Source: a virus
Direction: 5' to 3' (one strand)
DNA length: 38,604 nucleotides
Virus record (IMG/VR): IMGVR_UViG_3300020177_000024
Span: 1 to 38,604 of that record
The position numbers and the translations under genes are program-made. The notes under the pieces are model-generated. The model had not been told where the DNA came from, made no database searches, and saw nothing but the letters and a program-made list of their open reading frames with translations. Below are positions 8,997 through 15,774 of the stretch, piece by piece (within the stretch, counting starts at the first letter, position 1; the number at the start of each line of letters is the position of its first letter).

Positions 8997-9367
8997 AAAT
9001 TAATGATAACACAAGTATCGGTCTACCATTAAGAAACTTAATAGGTTTGATTGGTTCTATTGTTATTGGAGCTTGGTTTGCCTTTGGTGTTATTGAAAGA
9101 TTGAATCAATTAGAAACTAAAAATCAATTATTTGAACAAGACTTATTAGCTGCATCTAAGCAATTACCTATAGACCAAGAACAGTTTATGTTGCTTGAAC
9201 ATATTGCAGAACAAGTAGAAAAATTAGAACAAAACCAAGAACAAAACATGACTAATAAAGTTAATATTGAAAGACTACAATCTGATGTTGAAAGACTTAG
9301 AATTGACGTAGAAAAATTAAAAGATTCAGTAAGAGCTAATATTGGTAAATTAAATGGAAGTCATTAA
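8993..9367 (+). CDS. Single-pass membrane protein with long coiled coil (lysis-region)
   Basis: This 124-residue protein has one membrane segment at about 13-34 (LRNLIGLIGSIVIGAWFAFGV), followed by heptad-rich Leu/Gln/Glu helices to the end. One membrane helix plus a periplasmic coiled coil recalls i-spanins or tail-anchored holin partners. The start is ATGA-coupled to the preceding gene, and its end overlaps the next ATG (TAATG). Function as a spanin or holin regulator is inferred. Confidence 0.6.
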   Translation: MKINDNTSIGLPLRNLIGLIGSIVIGAWFAFGVIERLNQLETKNQLFEQDLLAASKQLPIDQEQFMLLEHIAEQVEKLEQNQEQNMTNKVNIERLQSDVERLRIDVEKLKDSVRANIGKLNGSH

Positions 9368-9585
9368 TGTATCAATTAGTGTTTGCATTATGTTTGTTTA
9401 TTAATGGTGAGCTTGTAGAACACAGAATACAAGATAGCTTATCTACTTGTCTTAAAATGAAACGAGAAGCAACTAGAAATATGGATATGAATAACAAACA
9501 ATTTATGTGTGGTGAAGTAGAAGCTGAATTAGAGAATAATATTGATGGTAGCAAAACTATTAAAAAAATAGTAAAGTCTAAGTAA
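9367..9585 (+). CDS. Secreted Cys-containing small protein
   Basis: This 72-residue protein has a short hydrophobic N-terminus (YQLVFALCLFI), then two further cysteines at about 28 and 48, in the context STCLKMKREA...FMCGEVEAELE. The layout suggests export and a disulfide in the periplasm. It is translationally coupled on both sides (TAATG). It resembles the following gene in layout, and both may belong to one family common in marine phages. The function is unknown. Confidence 0.6.
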   Translation: MYQLVFALCLFINGELVEHRIQDSLSTCLKMKREATRNMDMNNKQFMCGEVEAELENNIDGSKTIKKIVKSK

Positions 9586-9800
9586 TGAAGTTCATATTAG
9601 CTTTTAGTATATGTTCTGCAATTACAGGATATTGTAATAATACTGCTACATTACCTACTGAATTTAATAGTTGGTCAGAATGTGTAAATGGTGGTGGTAA
9701 ATTAATACAAACTTTTTCAGTAGAAATGAAAGAATCTATTGAAGATAGAAAGCTATACTTAAATTATTTTTGTAATGAAATTAATAAAGAAGGTGCATAA
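9585..9800 (+). CDS. Secreted Cys-containing small protein, similar in layout to its neighbour
   Basis: This 71-residue protein begins with a signal-like stretch (KFILAFSICSAITGYC). It then has SWSECVNGGGKLIQ at about 30-43 and a late Cys in NYFCNEIN. The pattern of N-terminal hydrophobic segment, then S..C, then C.E, repeats that of the preceding protein. It is probably exported with disulfides. The possible lipobox around C17 is not convincing. The coupled starts mark an operon. Confidence 0.6.
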   Translation: MKFILAFSICSAITGYCNNTATLPTEFNSWSECVNGGGKLIQTFSVEMKESIEDRKLYLNYFCNEINKEGA

Positions 9801-9973
9801 TGGCTAAATCTACAGTTAATAAGTCTGGTAATTATACTAAACCAGCTATGAGAAAAAGAATATTTAATAGAATTAAATCAGGATCTAAAGGTGGTCGTCC
9901 TGGACAATGGTCTGCAAGAAAGGCTCAAATGTTAGCTAAAGCTTATAAAAAAGCTGGAGGTGGCTATAAATAA
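9800..9973 (+). CDS. Small basic phage protein (57 aa), PGQWSARKAQ type
   Basis: The ATG overlaps the previous stop, and the stop overlaps the next ATG (TAATG at both ends). The second half carries KGGRPGQWSARKAQ, then LAKAYKKAGGGYK, a pattern I recognise from small phage proteins of unknown function. It is strongly basic throughout. It heads a run of three short basic proteins that may bind nucleic acid. Confidence 0.75.
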   Translation: MAKSTVNKSGNYTKPAMRKRIFNRIKSGSKGGRPGQWSARKAQMLAKAYKKAGGGYK

Positions 9974-10209
9974 TGGCACTCTCTAAAAGACAACAATCAT
10001 TAAAAAATTGGACTAAACAAAAGTGGAGAACATCTTCTGGTAAACCTAGTAAAGGTAAACGTAGATATTTACCTGATCAAGCTTGGAAATCTTTAAGCCC
10101 TAGCGAGAAAGCTGCTACTAATAGAGCTAAAGCTAAAGGCAATAAAAAAGGCAAACAGTTTGTTAAACAACCTAAAAAAATTGCTAAAAAAACTGCGAGG
10201 TATAGATAA
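9973..10209 (+). CDS. DUF5872-like small basic protein
   Basis: This 78-residue protein has the ordered features of the DUF5872 group: KWRTSSGKPSKGKRRYLP at about 17-34, AWKSLSPSEKAATNRAKAKG in the middle and KQFVKQPKKIAKKTARYR at the C-terminus. The function of the family is unknown. Its charge suggests nucleic-acid binding. The tight TAATG junctions place it in one transcript with its neighbours. Confidence 0.8.
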   Translation: MALSKRQQSLKNWTKQKWRTSSGKPSKGKRRYLPDQAWKSLSPSEKAATNRAKAKGNKKGKQFVKQPKKIAKKTARYR

Positions 10210-10490
10210 TGGCTAAAACTGCTGCATGGCAACGTAAAGAAGGTAAAGATCCTAAAGGTGGACTTAATCGTAAAGGTGTTGCATCTTATAGACGAGCTAA
10301 TCCTGGATCTAAATTAAAGATGGCAGTAACTACTAAACCATCTAAACTTAAACCTGGATCTAAAGCTGCTAAACGTAGAAAATCTTTTTGTGCTAGAATG
10401 AAAGGCATGAAGAAAAGACTTACTTCTGCTAAGACTGCAAGAGATCCAAATTCTAGAATAAATAAATCACTTAGAAAGTGGAATTGTTAG
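10209..10490 (+). CDS. DUF6321-like small basic protein
   Basis: This 93-residue protein has an N-terminal TAAWQRKEGKDPKGGLNRKG, a central PGSKAAKRRKSFCARMKGMK at about 51-70 and the C-terminal ending LRKWNC. This arrangement is that of the DUF6321 group found in many phages. The conserved Cys residues (about 61 and 93) and the high charge point to a nucleic-acid or metal-binding role, which is untested. Confidence 0.8.
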   Translation: MAKTAAWQRKEGKDPKGGLNRKGVASYRRANPGSKLKMAVTTKPSKLKPGSKAAKRRKSFCARMKGMKKRLTSAKTARDPNSRINKSLRKWNC

Positions 10491-10503
10491 GAAAAATATT
10501 TAC

Positions 10504-10881
10504 ATGTGGTTGAACTTAATTTCTTTGGGTGTTAAAACAGCATCTCATTTATACAAAAATAAACAACAAACTAAAATGTTAATGTCAGATGCTCAGCGAG
10601 TACATGCTGAACGTATGGCTAAAGGTGAACTTGAATATAAAGCAAAAATTATTGAGAGTAATGATAATGGTTGGAAAGACGAATTTGTCCTTGTTCTCGT
10701 ATCTTTGCCTATTCTGTTATTGGGTTGGTCTGTGTTTTCTGACGATCCAGAGATTCGTGCTAAGTTAGATCTATTTTTTGAATATTTTAAAAACTTACCT
10801 TACTGGTATCAGGCAATCTTTATAGGTGTTGTTTCTGCAATATATGGGCTTAAAGGTGCTGATATAATGCGAAAGAAATGA
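10504..10881 (+). CDS. Holin-like membrane protein (GTA-holin type)
   Basis: This 125-residue protein has a charged, helical N-terminus (1-57) ending in NGWKDEF. It then has a hydrophobic segment at about 61-77 (VLVLVSLPILLLGWSVF) and another at about 100-118 (YWYQAIFIGVVSAIYGL), with a short basic tail. The arrangement matches the holin family of gene transfer agents, which forms inner-membrane pores at lysis. It ends in an ATGA overlap with the next gene. Confidence 0.7.
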   Translation: MWLNLISLGVKTASHLYKNKQQTKMLMSDAQRVHAERMAKGELEYKAKIIESNDNGWKDEFVLVLVSLPILLLGWSVFSDDPEIRAKLDLFFEYFKNLPYWYQAIFIGVVSAIYGLKGADIMRKK

Positions 10882-11042
10882 CAGAAAAAGAAGTTTATAT
10901 TCCTAGATGTAGATGGTGTAATAAGAAAATGACTAAGAAACATTCCTTTGTTGTTTTGACTTCTGGAGGTATAGCTTGTCATAATTGCTATCGCCTGTCA
11001 GGAGCTTCTTTACCTTTTCTAAATAAACCACAAAATCAATAG
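10878..11042 (+). CDS. Small zinc-ribbon-like protein (54 aa)
   Basis: The start is coupled to the holin-like gene by ATGA. Two CxxC knuckles, CRWC (11, 14) and CHNC (34, 37), are spaced as in a zinc ribbon, so it probably binds one zinc ion and nucleic acid or protein. It is the last gene of the rightward late transcript. Its final 110 bases overlap the 3' end of the leftward MazG-like gene on the other strand. Confidence 0.65.
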   Translation: MTEKEVYIPRCRWCNKKMTKKHSFVVLTSGGIACHNCYRLSGASLPFLNKPQNQ

Positions 11043-11193
11043 CTTCTTCTTGGGCATCTAGTATCCAAGTAACTAAAGGCTTATGGTTAGTTTCCATAGA
11101 TCCACCATATTTCTTTCTACCTTCTTCGTATCTATTAATAATTTTAATCAATACATCAGATAGTATTGGATCCATTTCTTTAAACTTTTTCAT
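10933..11193 (-). CDS. MazG-like nucleotide pyrophosphohydrolase domain protein
   Basis: This 86-residue protein has RYEEGRKKYGGSME at about 21-34 and WILDAQEEAIDFVVYLEK at about 43-60, with the E49-E50-x-x-D53 metal-site pattern of small MazG-like phage proteins. Such enzymes hydrolyse nucleoside triphosphates to monophosphates and can alter nucleotide pools or alarmones. It is the last gene of the leftward block, four bases into the preceding one (ATGA). Its C-terminus (about residue 51 onward) is encoded opposite the zinc-ribbon gene. Confidence 0.7.
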   Translation of the reverse strand: MKKFKEMDPILSDVLIKIINRYEEGRKKYGGSMETNHKPLVTWILDAQEEAIDFVVYLEKVKKLLTGDSNYDKLYLQKSKQQRNVS

Positions 11194-11522
11194 ATATAAT
11201 CCTCATTTAGGTTAATTACATATCTATTTCTAGATATAGATTGTTTATCTTTAAACAATACTTTTGATTGATAATCAGTATAGCTAAACAAATTATGTTT
11301 CTTTGATTTATAATAAACATAATCTGGATCCATATTTGCCATCATACAAATTAATTTAAAATCATTAGATCTATATTGAATCCAATCAATAGCATCTCTT
11401 TTGTGTATAATGTTTTTAATATAAGAACCTTGATATGAAGCATCTTCTAGTGCTAATGTAACTACAGACATAAACAACCTTTGATCTGGTGTTAAATCTT
11501 CTTCATTCTTCAATGACTTCAT
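11190..11522 (-). CDS. Small helical phage protein of unknown function
   Basis: I place the start at the ATG at 11522, giving 110 residues (MKSLKNEEDLTPDQ...). A longer reading to 11564 lies inside the upstream gene. The protein contains KRDAIDWIQYRSNDFKLICM and ANMDPDYVYYK, a pattern seen in small phage proteins in which RDA..WI and DP.YV are kept. Its role is unknown. It overlaps the genes on both sides in the leftward operon. Confidence 0.6.
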   Translation of the reverse strand: MKSLKNEEDLTPDQRLFMSVVTLALEDASYQGSYIKNIIHKRDAIDWIQYRSNDFKLICMMANMDPDYVYYKSKKHNLFSYTDYQSKVLFKDKQSISRNRYVINLNEDYI

Positions 11523-11691
11523 AAGTAGTTTTGGTAGGCATATCAAAAGATATTCTATCTTCATCCCAATTTAAATCAGTACCTTTGTATTGCTTAAATT
11601 GTTTTAAAGCATCTTCATCATTAGCAGCAACAATAACTTGATCAGCTGTTACTGCTATATGTGTCCTTACTCTAAACTTATACTTTTTCAT
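11503..11691 (-). CDS. Small DpnD/PcfM-like protein
   Basis: This 62-residue protein begins KKYKFRVRTHIAVTADQVIV, with AANDEDALKQF following. That is the beta-strand then helix pattern of the small DpnD/PcfM-like group, in which an xxEDAL motif follows strands. The function of that group is unclear. The start overlaps the stop of the 107-residue gene upstream. The fold assignment is tentative. Confidence 0.55.
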   Translation of the reverse strand: MKKYKFRVRTHIAVTADQVIVAANDEDALKQFKQYKGTDLNWDEDRISFDMPTKTTYEVIEE

Positions 11692-12014
11692 TATATATTG
11701 TTTTTACGTCTACTAGCTTCTAAAGTTCTCCAAACATCAATTACTAAAGATTCTTTAGATCTTTTATTTTCTAATAAAGTTAAATCATTAATAAGATCTT
11801 TCTTATCATCAATATGCTTTTTATATTCATCTGATGCATAGTAAGATTGTTCTTTAAGAGCTACACTCTTTTCCTCACTATTCATAATATATTTACCTTT
11901 ATAATGTTTAGCTAAATCTTTAATATATTCTACACCTGCTGATAACTTAGCATGTTCATTATCGCTTTCAGCTAAATATTTAAGAGCTTCTTCTAATCGT
12001 TTTTCTGTAATCAT
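11691..12014 (-). CDS. Helical protein of unknown function (107 aa)
   Basis: This predicted all-helical protein has many Lys, Glu and Leu residues, including NEHAKLSAGVEYIKDLAKHYKG and KKDLINDLTLLENKRSKES segments. It resembles small helical phage proteins without assigned function. An AAAGGAATATT element precedes the start. It lies after the 12038-12094 hairpin in the leftward operon. Confidence 0.6.
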   Translation of the reverse strand: MITEKRLEEALKYLAESDNEHAKLSAGVEYIKDLAKHYKGKYIMNSEEKSVALKEQSYYASDEYKKHIDDKKDLINDLTLLENKRSKESLVIDVWRTLEASRRKNNI

Positions 12015-12037
12015 AATATTCCTTTCTATTGGGCCAC

Positions 12038-12094
12038 ACCCTCTAACCTTTGTTAACTAACCAAAAGGGGATTAAAGATGATTGGCTAGAGGGT
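12038..12094 (-). promoter_or_regulatory. Intercistronic hairpin in early leftward block A
   Basis: ACCCTCTA (12038-12045) and TAGAGGGT (12087-12094) are perfect inverted repeats. A nested CCTTT/AAAGG pair lies at 12047-12051 and 12064-12068, with GTTAAC in the inner loop. The structure fills the only gap in this operon. There is no T-run, so a rho-independent terminator is unlikely. RNA processing or attenuation is a better guess. Confidence 0.5.
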
Positions 12095-12102
12095 ATGATG
12101 TA

Positions 12103-12528
12103 TTAAAATGGAGCTTCCTCCATATTATCAGTTACATATTGTGCATCTAATATTTTGCGAACATATTTATCAATTTGATTATATTCGTCATCATTTAATT
12201 GTTTACCAGATGCTAACCATGATGATATTAGATTACTCATAGTTAATCTATATTTTGTTGGAGCTGTTGAATCTGTAGGTGCAGCATCTCCATCTAATGA
12301 GTCAATGCTTACACAAGTTTGATTATTACTACCTTGTTTTTTAATAGGATAACCATTTACTTTTACTCTTTGACCTTTTTGTATGTGTCTACAATTTTGT
12401 TCTACATACAATCTTCTTTCAGTTCCATTATCAAGATCTACTGATAACCAGTATTTAACTGGTGCTTCTGGTGTATGAATATCTTTCACACCTTTTACAG
12501 TAGCTTCATAAGTTTCTAAGTTAGACAT
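12103..12528 (-). CDS. Possible OB-fold nucleic-acid-binding protein
   Basis: The start at 12528 is chosen because AAGGAGAAAATATAAT precedes it. A 19-residue longer reading from 12585 lacks a ribosome site. The 141-residue protein has strand-rich residues 5-75 (YEATVKGVK, YWLSVDLDNGTERRLYV, KGQRVKVNGYPIKKQG), which look like an OB fold. An acidic C-terminus (DNMEEAPF) follows, as in single-stranded DNA-binding proteins. It lies just downstream of a RecB-like nuclease, which fits a recombination or replication pair. The fold is inferred. Confidence 0.5.
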   Translation of the reverse strand: MSNLETYEATVKGVKDIHTPEAPVKYWLSVDLDNGTERRLYVEQNCRHIQKGQRVKVNGYPIKKQGSNNQTCVSIDSLDGDAAPTDSTAPTKYRLTMSNLISSWLASGKQLNDDEYNQIDKYVRKILDAQYVTDNMEEAPF

Positions 12529-12598
12529 ATTATATTTTCTCCTTTTGTTATTTATATTGTTTATTACATCTGATAATTTTTGCATAGTAATTTATAAC

Positions 12599-13369
12599 TT
12601 ATTTCCATGCATCTTGCCAGATTTTTCTTGCAAATACTCTAGATGGTTCATCTTCTGTTTTACCCCATCTGAAGTTTTCGAAGTTCAAAGGGAACATTCG
12701 AACAACATCTTCCTTAGTCTTTGCAATAGATACTATATGTTCTATAGATCTGAATGCTGATATAATCTCATTTAAAGGTTCTTCACCTCTATCTACCATA
12801 TCAATAGCTTCTTGATCTGCTGCTGAGGTATATAACAACATAGTAGGCTTGTTATTAACTCTAGCATATAACATTTGTTGTCTTACGTCAGATTTTTTAG
12901 GATACCAATTAGGATCTAATGTACCTTTTTTGAGTCTTTTTAAGTATGCTGTAGCTTTAGTATCTACAATAACATCATTAAACTCAAAGTCAGTTATACA
13001 TCTAATTGGGTATTTGAGACCAAATTTTTCAGGTGTAGTTATAGTTTCTTTTTGGTAATTAACTACTTCTCCAAACTCAGCAAGAGCTTCTTTGAATTTG
13101 ATAGATATTTGTTCGGCCATTTCTAATTCTTTTTGATCAGGATCGCCACCTTCATCTATGTATTTCTTTTTAGTTTCTTTTATGATATGTTTATCATCAA
13201 GTGATTTGCTAAGTCCTTCGTATGCACCATGTTCGGCTGCTGTACCCATAATCATACGATTATTTGGTGGGCCTTCAAATCCATACAACTTAGTGATAAT
13301 CCAATAAGCAGGTGAATCTATAAATGCATTTGCAGAACTCGCAGAATGGTGAAAGTCTTTTTTTAACAT
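12599..13369 (-). CDS. RecB/Cas4-like PD-(D/E)XK exonuclease
   Basis: This 256-residue protein has the ordered active-site motifs of phage PD-(D/E)XK exonucleases: GTAAEHG at 42-48, D127 in CITDFEF, DTK at 136-138 and a QQMLYA motif at 164-169. It resembles the DUF3799/YqaJ-like group, which resects double-stranded DNA ends for recombination. An excellent AAGGAGATTAC precedes the ATG. It is the first gene of the leftward block and starts only 11 bases from the divergent rightward gene. It may supply recombination-dependent replication or host DNA breakdown. Confidence 0.8.
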   Translation of the reverse strand: MLKKDFHHSASSANAFIDSPAYWIITKLYGFEGPPNNRMIMGTAAEHGAYEGLSKSLDDKHIIKETKKKYIDEGGDPDQKELEMAEQISIKFKEALAEFGEVVNYQKETITTPEKFGLKYPIRCITDFEFNDVIVDTKATAYLKRLKKGTLDPNWYPKKSDVRQQMLYARVNNKPTMLLYTSAADQEAIDMVDRGEEPLNEIISAFRSIEHIVSIAKTKEDVVRMFPLNFENFRWGKTEDEPSRVFARKIWQDAWK

Positions 13370-13380
13370 GTAATCTCCTT

Positions 13381-13674
13381 ATGGTTAATAATATACAAAA
13401 CTTTATATCAAACAATTATAATATCAATATAAATATTTTAAAAGGTGTTGATAAGGTTAAGAATGATAGAGATTATTTTTTTTATAATCTATCAATTCTA
13501 ATATCTTACCTTTTGCAACCTACGAAAGAGTATGGTTGCAGAAGTAAAATCCTTTACTATCATAATTGTAAATCTACTAATAAATTGTTAAGACTCTATA
13601 ATAAATATGAATCTAATCTACTCTTTAAAAATAAAGTAGATAAATTGATAGTTGAATGGAAAAACCAGAAATAG
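13381..13674 (+). CDS. Hypothetical protein, Asn/Ile/Lys-rich
   Basis: The frame is open from further upstream, but the ATG at 13381 is the last Met before the conserved-looking part, giving 97 residues. There is no good ribosome site. The N-terminal 20 residues are Asn/Ile-rich and may in fact be promoter DNA. From about residue 22 (VDKVKNDRDYFFYNLSILIS) it looks helical. The end overlaps the next gene by 19 bases. I do not recognise it, and it may be partly or wholly noncoding. Confidence 0.4.
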   Translation: MVNNIQNFISNNYNININILKGVDKVKNDRDYFFYNLSILISYLLQPTKEYGCRSKILYYHNCKSTNKLLRLYNKYESNLLFKNKVDKLIVEWKNQK

Positions 13675-14153
13675 TTAGAAAAATTATAGACAAACGTGGT
13701 GTCTATTTTAATATTAGAGAATCTCGTTTAGATTATATGTTCCATAGAGGAAATATATCTGAACATCAATATATTGCTGGATCTAGATATAGACGTTTAT
13801 GTGAAAGTGCACAGTTTGGTGGTAGAGCTGCATCATTTGAACCAAAGGTTGATAATGCTGATACTAATTCATTTGAGTCTAAGCTTGGAGCTATATTTCA
13901 TTTAGTTGCTATCTCAAGGGATCTTGGCGATCTTAGGACCAAAGTCCTAAAGCTATTCTGTTATGAAAACTACTCTATCAAAGAGTTATGTAAAAAACTA
14001 AATTTATCTAATCGAAAAACTTCTAATTCTATACAAGACTCTTTAACTGAACTTGCTATATTTTTTGGGTTGATTAAACAACATAATACTATAAGAGGTA
14101 GAGGTGTCAAAAAGATGGAAATCAAAAAAATACTTAATGTGGATAGCAAGTAA
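13656..14153 (+). CDS. DUF6456-like helix-turn-helix regulator
   Basis: This 165-residue protein contains RESRLDYMFHRGNISEHQY at about 22-40, AGSRYRRLCESAQFGGRAAS and then FEPKVDN. A C-terminal helix-turn-helix-like stretch follows (ENYSIKELCKKLNLSNRKTS at about 109-128). This order is that of the DUF6456 group of alphaproteobacteria and their phages, which looks like a sigma/antitermination-type DNA-binding protein. Being early and rightward, it is a candidate switch for the late module. The regulatory role is inferred. Confidence 0.6.
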   Translation: MEKPEIVRKIIDKRGVYFNIRESRLDYMFHRGNISEHQYIAGSRYRRLCESAQFGGRAASFEPKVDNADTNSFESKLGAIFHLVAISRDLGDLRTKVLKLFCYENYSIKELCKKLNLSNRKTSNSIQDSLTELAIFFGLIKQHNTIRGRGVKKMEIKKILNVDSK

Positions 14154-14469
14154 TAAATGCTTGTTATGTCATTATCACGAATGTCAGGCACATCATATAA
14201 CTATTGCTGAAAAAAGAGGAATATCTCAAAAGGTTAGTGATAAGTTTACAATACCCTTATGTTATCCTCATCATCAACAATTACATAATTTTGGTGAACG
14301 TAAATACTGGGAAAAATTAGACATAGATCCTGTATATCAAGCTAATGTTTTCTACAATATGTGGGAAAAAGACAGAATTTATGATGAAATAATGCTTAAT
14401 GAGCTTATTTACGATAAACTTTTACCAAAGTGTCAGAACAACATTGACTTTCTAATGCAAGTCAAATAG
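14104..14469 (+). CDS. HNH-type (DUF968/Ref-like) endonuclease
   Basis: This 121-residue protein starts at a GTG preceded by AGAGGTAGAG. It carries CLLC (19-22), AHH (29-31), PLCYPHHQQLH (51-61) and W69. The Cys/His set (C19, C22, C53, H56, H57, H61, with H30-H31) is the zinc-bound beta-beta-alpha metal nuclease of the HNH class, as in DUF968 and Ref-type recombination nucleases. It overlaps the regulator gene by 50 bases. It may cut recombination or replication intermediates. Confidence 0.7.
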   Translation: MSKRWKSKKYLMWIASNKCLLCHYHECQAHHITIAEKRGISQKVSDKFTIPLCYPHHQQLHNFGERKYWEKLDIDPVYQANVFYNMWEKDRIYDEIMLNELIYDKLLPKCQNNIDFLMQVK

Positions 14470-14505
14470 TTACTTAATTTATCCTTGCAGGACTATACTC
14501 TATTT

Positions 14506-14772
14506 ATGGCTAAAATATATACTTTCAAACCTAAAATGAAAAAACTTTACTCAGAAAAATTTATGGATCAAGTTGATACCAGAAAAATATCTAATTATCT
14601 GCAAATGGAAAATCCAGATATGCCAGATAAATTAGCTGATGCTATAGCCAATGCAATCATAAGTCATACTTATTTAGATTTAGTTTATAAAGAAACTGGA
14701 TTTAGTGAATATTCTTTTAGTGATAACTTCTATGATAATATAATAAATTATGACGAAGAAACGTTACACTAA
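14506..14772 (+). CDS. Hypothetical acidic helical protein
   Basis: The start is placed at the ATG at 14506 (MAKIYTFKPKMKK). A TTG at 14485 would add seven residues. The protein has 88 residues and is helical, with PDMPDKLADAIANAIISH in the middle and an acidic C-terminus. It overlaps the next gene in another frame by 23 bases. No family is recognised. Confidence 0.5.
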   Translation: MAKIYTFKPKMKKLYSEKFMDQVDTRKISNYLQMENPDMPDKLADAIANAIISHTYLDLVYKETGFSEYSFSDNFYDNIINYDEETLH

Positions 14773-15049
14773 AAAAAAGAAAACAAAATTTAACAAAGAC
14801 TCTACAGATATACCTTATACTAAAGTTAGAGTAGAATGGGTAGATTGCGTATCTGATTCTGCTTGGGCTTCTGAAAGAGAATTTAAAAATATGAAACTGG
14901 CTACTCCAGTTAATGAGGGTTGGATCTTTTCTAAAGACAAACACTCTATAAAGTTATTTGCTTCATATGATAAAGATGAAGATGGTATTACTTTTGGTGA
15001 TCGTACTATGATACCTAAATCTTGGATTGTTAAAATTATAGAAATTTAG
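14750..15049 (+). CDS. Small conserved-type phage protein (VEWVD...GW...PKSWI)
   Basis: This 99-residue protein has a very basic N-terminus (KKRYTKKKKTKF). It then has VRVEWVDCVSDSAWASEREF at about 27-46, NEGWIFSKDKHSIKLFASYD and a final MIPKSWIVKIIEI. The strand-rich VEWVD.., GW.. and IP..I order is familiar from small phage proteins of unknown function. It is the last rightward gene before the structured convergent gap. Confidence 0.65.
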   Translation: MTKKRYTKKKKTKFNKDSTDIPYTKVRVEWVDCVSDSAWASEREFKNMKLATPVNEGWIFSKDKHSIKLFASYDKDEDGITFGDRTMIPKSWIVKIIEI

Positions 15050-15308
15050 CCACCCACCTAGTCTCCCAGATGGGTGATTGCAGGACTTAAACTAACAAGC
15101 CTTAGTACGTTATCTTGCAGTAGGTTACTAGCTTACCTATTCGTCATGATCGAATTTTTTAACTGGCTTTGTTCATTTGATGTTACTCACCAAGTGGGAA
15201 TAAATTTAATACGTTTTCCCAATCCTCAATAAGGTTTTTTGTAACCAGTTTTTGGGAGCAATTCAAAGTGATAGTCATGTTTAAAACTATCATTACTCAT
15301 CCCAAACT
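15050..15308. ncRNA. Structured noncoding gap between convergent operons (candidate ncRNA)
   Basis: No reasonable reading frame was found in these 259 bases. Inverted repeats are dense: CACCCA/TGGGTG (15051-15056, 15071-15076), TAGGT/ACCTA (15121-15125, 15135-15139), TGGGAA/TTCCCA (15195-15200, 15216-15221), AACTGG/CCAGTT (15161-15166, 15245-15250) and a compound stem. The compound stem pairs TTTGGGA (15251-15257) with TCCCAAA (15300-15306) around TGATAGT/ACTATCA (15269-15275, 15286-15292). No T-run follows a stem on either strand. It could be a folded RNA or a bidirectional transcript-end region. Confidence 0.4.
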
Positions 15309-15611
15309 TTAAATACCTTTTGTAGTATACATATCATTAACTTGATCTTGCTCTTTCTGAGCTTCACTCTTTAATGGATCTGTATATATTTCTTCAATAG
15401 AATTACCACCAATTTCAATAATACGTTGTTTAGTTGCAGATATTTCTGCTTTAACATGATCTTTAAAATGTTCAGCAGCTTTAACCAACTTTGGAAAATT
15501 AGTTGGGTAAATGCCATATATAGTCAAATCGTTAATAGCAGTAGCTACTCTTTGTAAACCTCTTTGACGTTTTTCTAATCTTAATATTTCTGAATCAGCT
15601 TCAATCATCAT
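15309..15611 (-). CDS. Helical hypothetical protein (100 aa)
   Basis: This protein is mostly helical and charged, beginning at either of two adjacent Met codons (15611 or 15608). It includes RLEKRQRGLQRVATAINDLT at about 11-30 and AAEHFKDHVKAEISATKQR. It overlaps the upstream 57-residue gene by 11 bases. It is the last gene of early block B before the structured gap. No family is recognised. Confidence 0.55.
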   Translation of the reverse strand: MMIEADSEILRLEKRQRGLQRVATAINDLTIYGIYPTNFPKLVKAAEHFKDHVKAEISATKQRIIEIGGNSIEEIYTDPLKSEAQKEQDQVNDMYTTKGI

Positions 15612-15774
15612 TTACCTCAGGTAATTTATCATCCATAATATCATTTTCATATTCTTGGATTTGTTGTTTATACATCTCAATTTCTTTATAAAGCTTATCA
15701 ATTTTAGCTTTAGCATTTTTAAGTTCAACTAACTTTCTATTTAGTTCAGCTTGTAGCATTATTTCTTTGCTCAT
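15601..15774 (-). CDS. Small coiled-coil protein (57 aa)
   Basis: The ATG is coupled to the upstream stop by ATGA (15771-15774). Residues about 6-46 form one heptad-rich helix (QAELNRKLVELKNAKAKI, then LYKEIEMYKQQ), and the C-terminus is acidic. It is one of three consecutive small coiled-coil proteins in this operon, which might form hetero-oligomers. The function is unknown. Confidence 0.6.
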   Translation of the reverse strand: MSKEIMLQAELNRKLVELKNAKAKIDKLYKEIEMYKQQIQEYENDIMDDKLPEVNDD

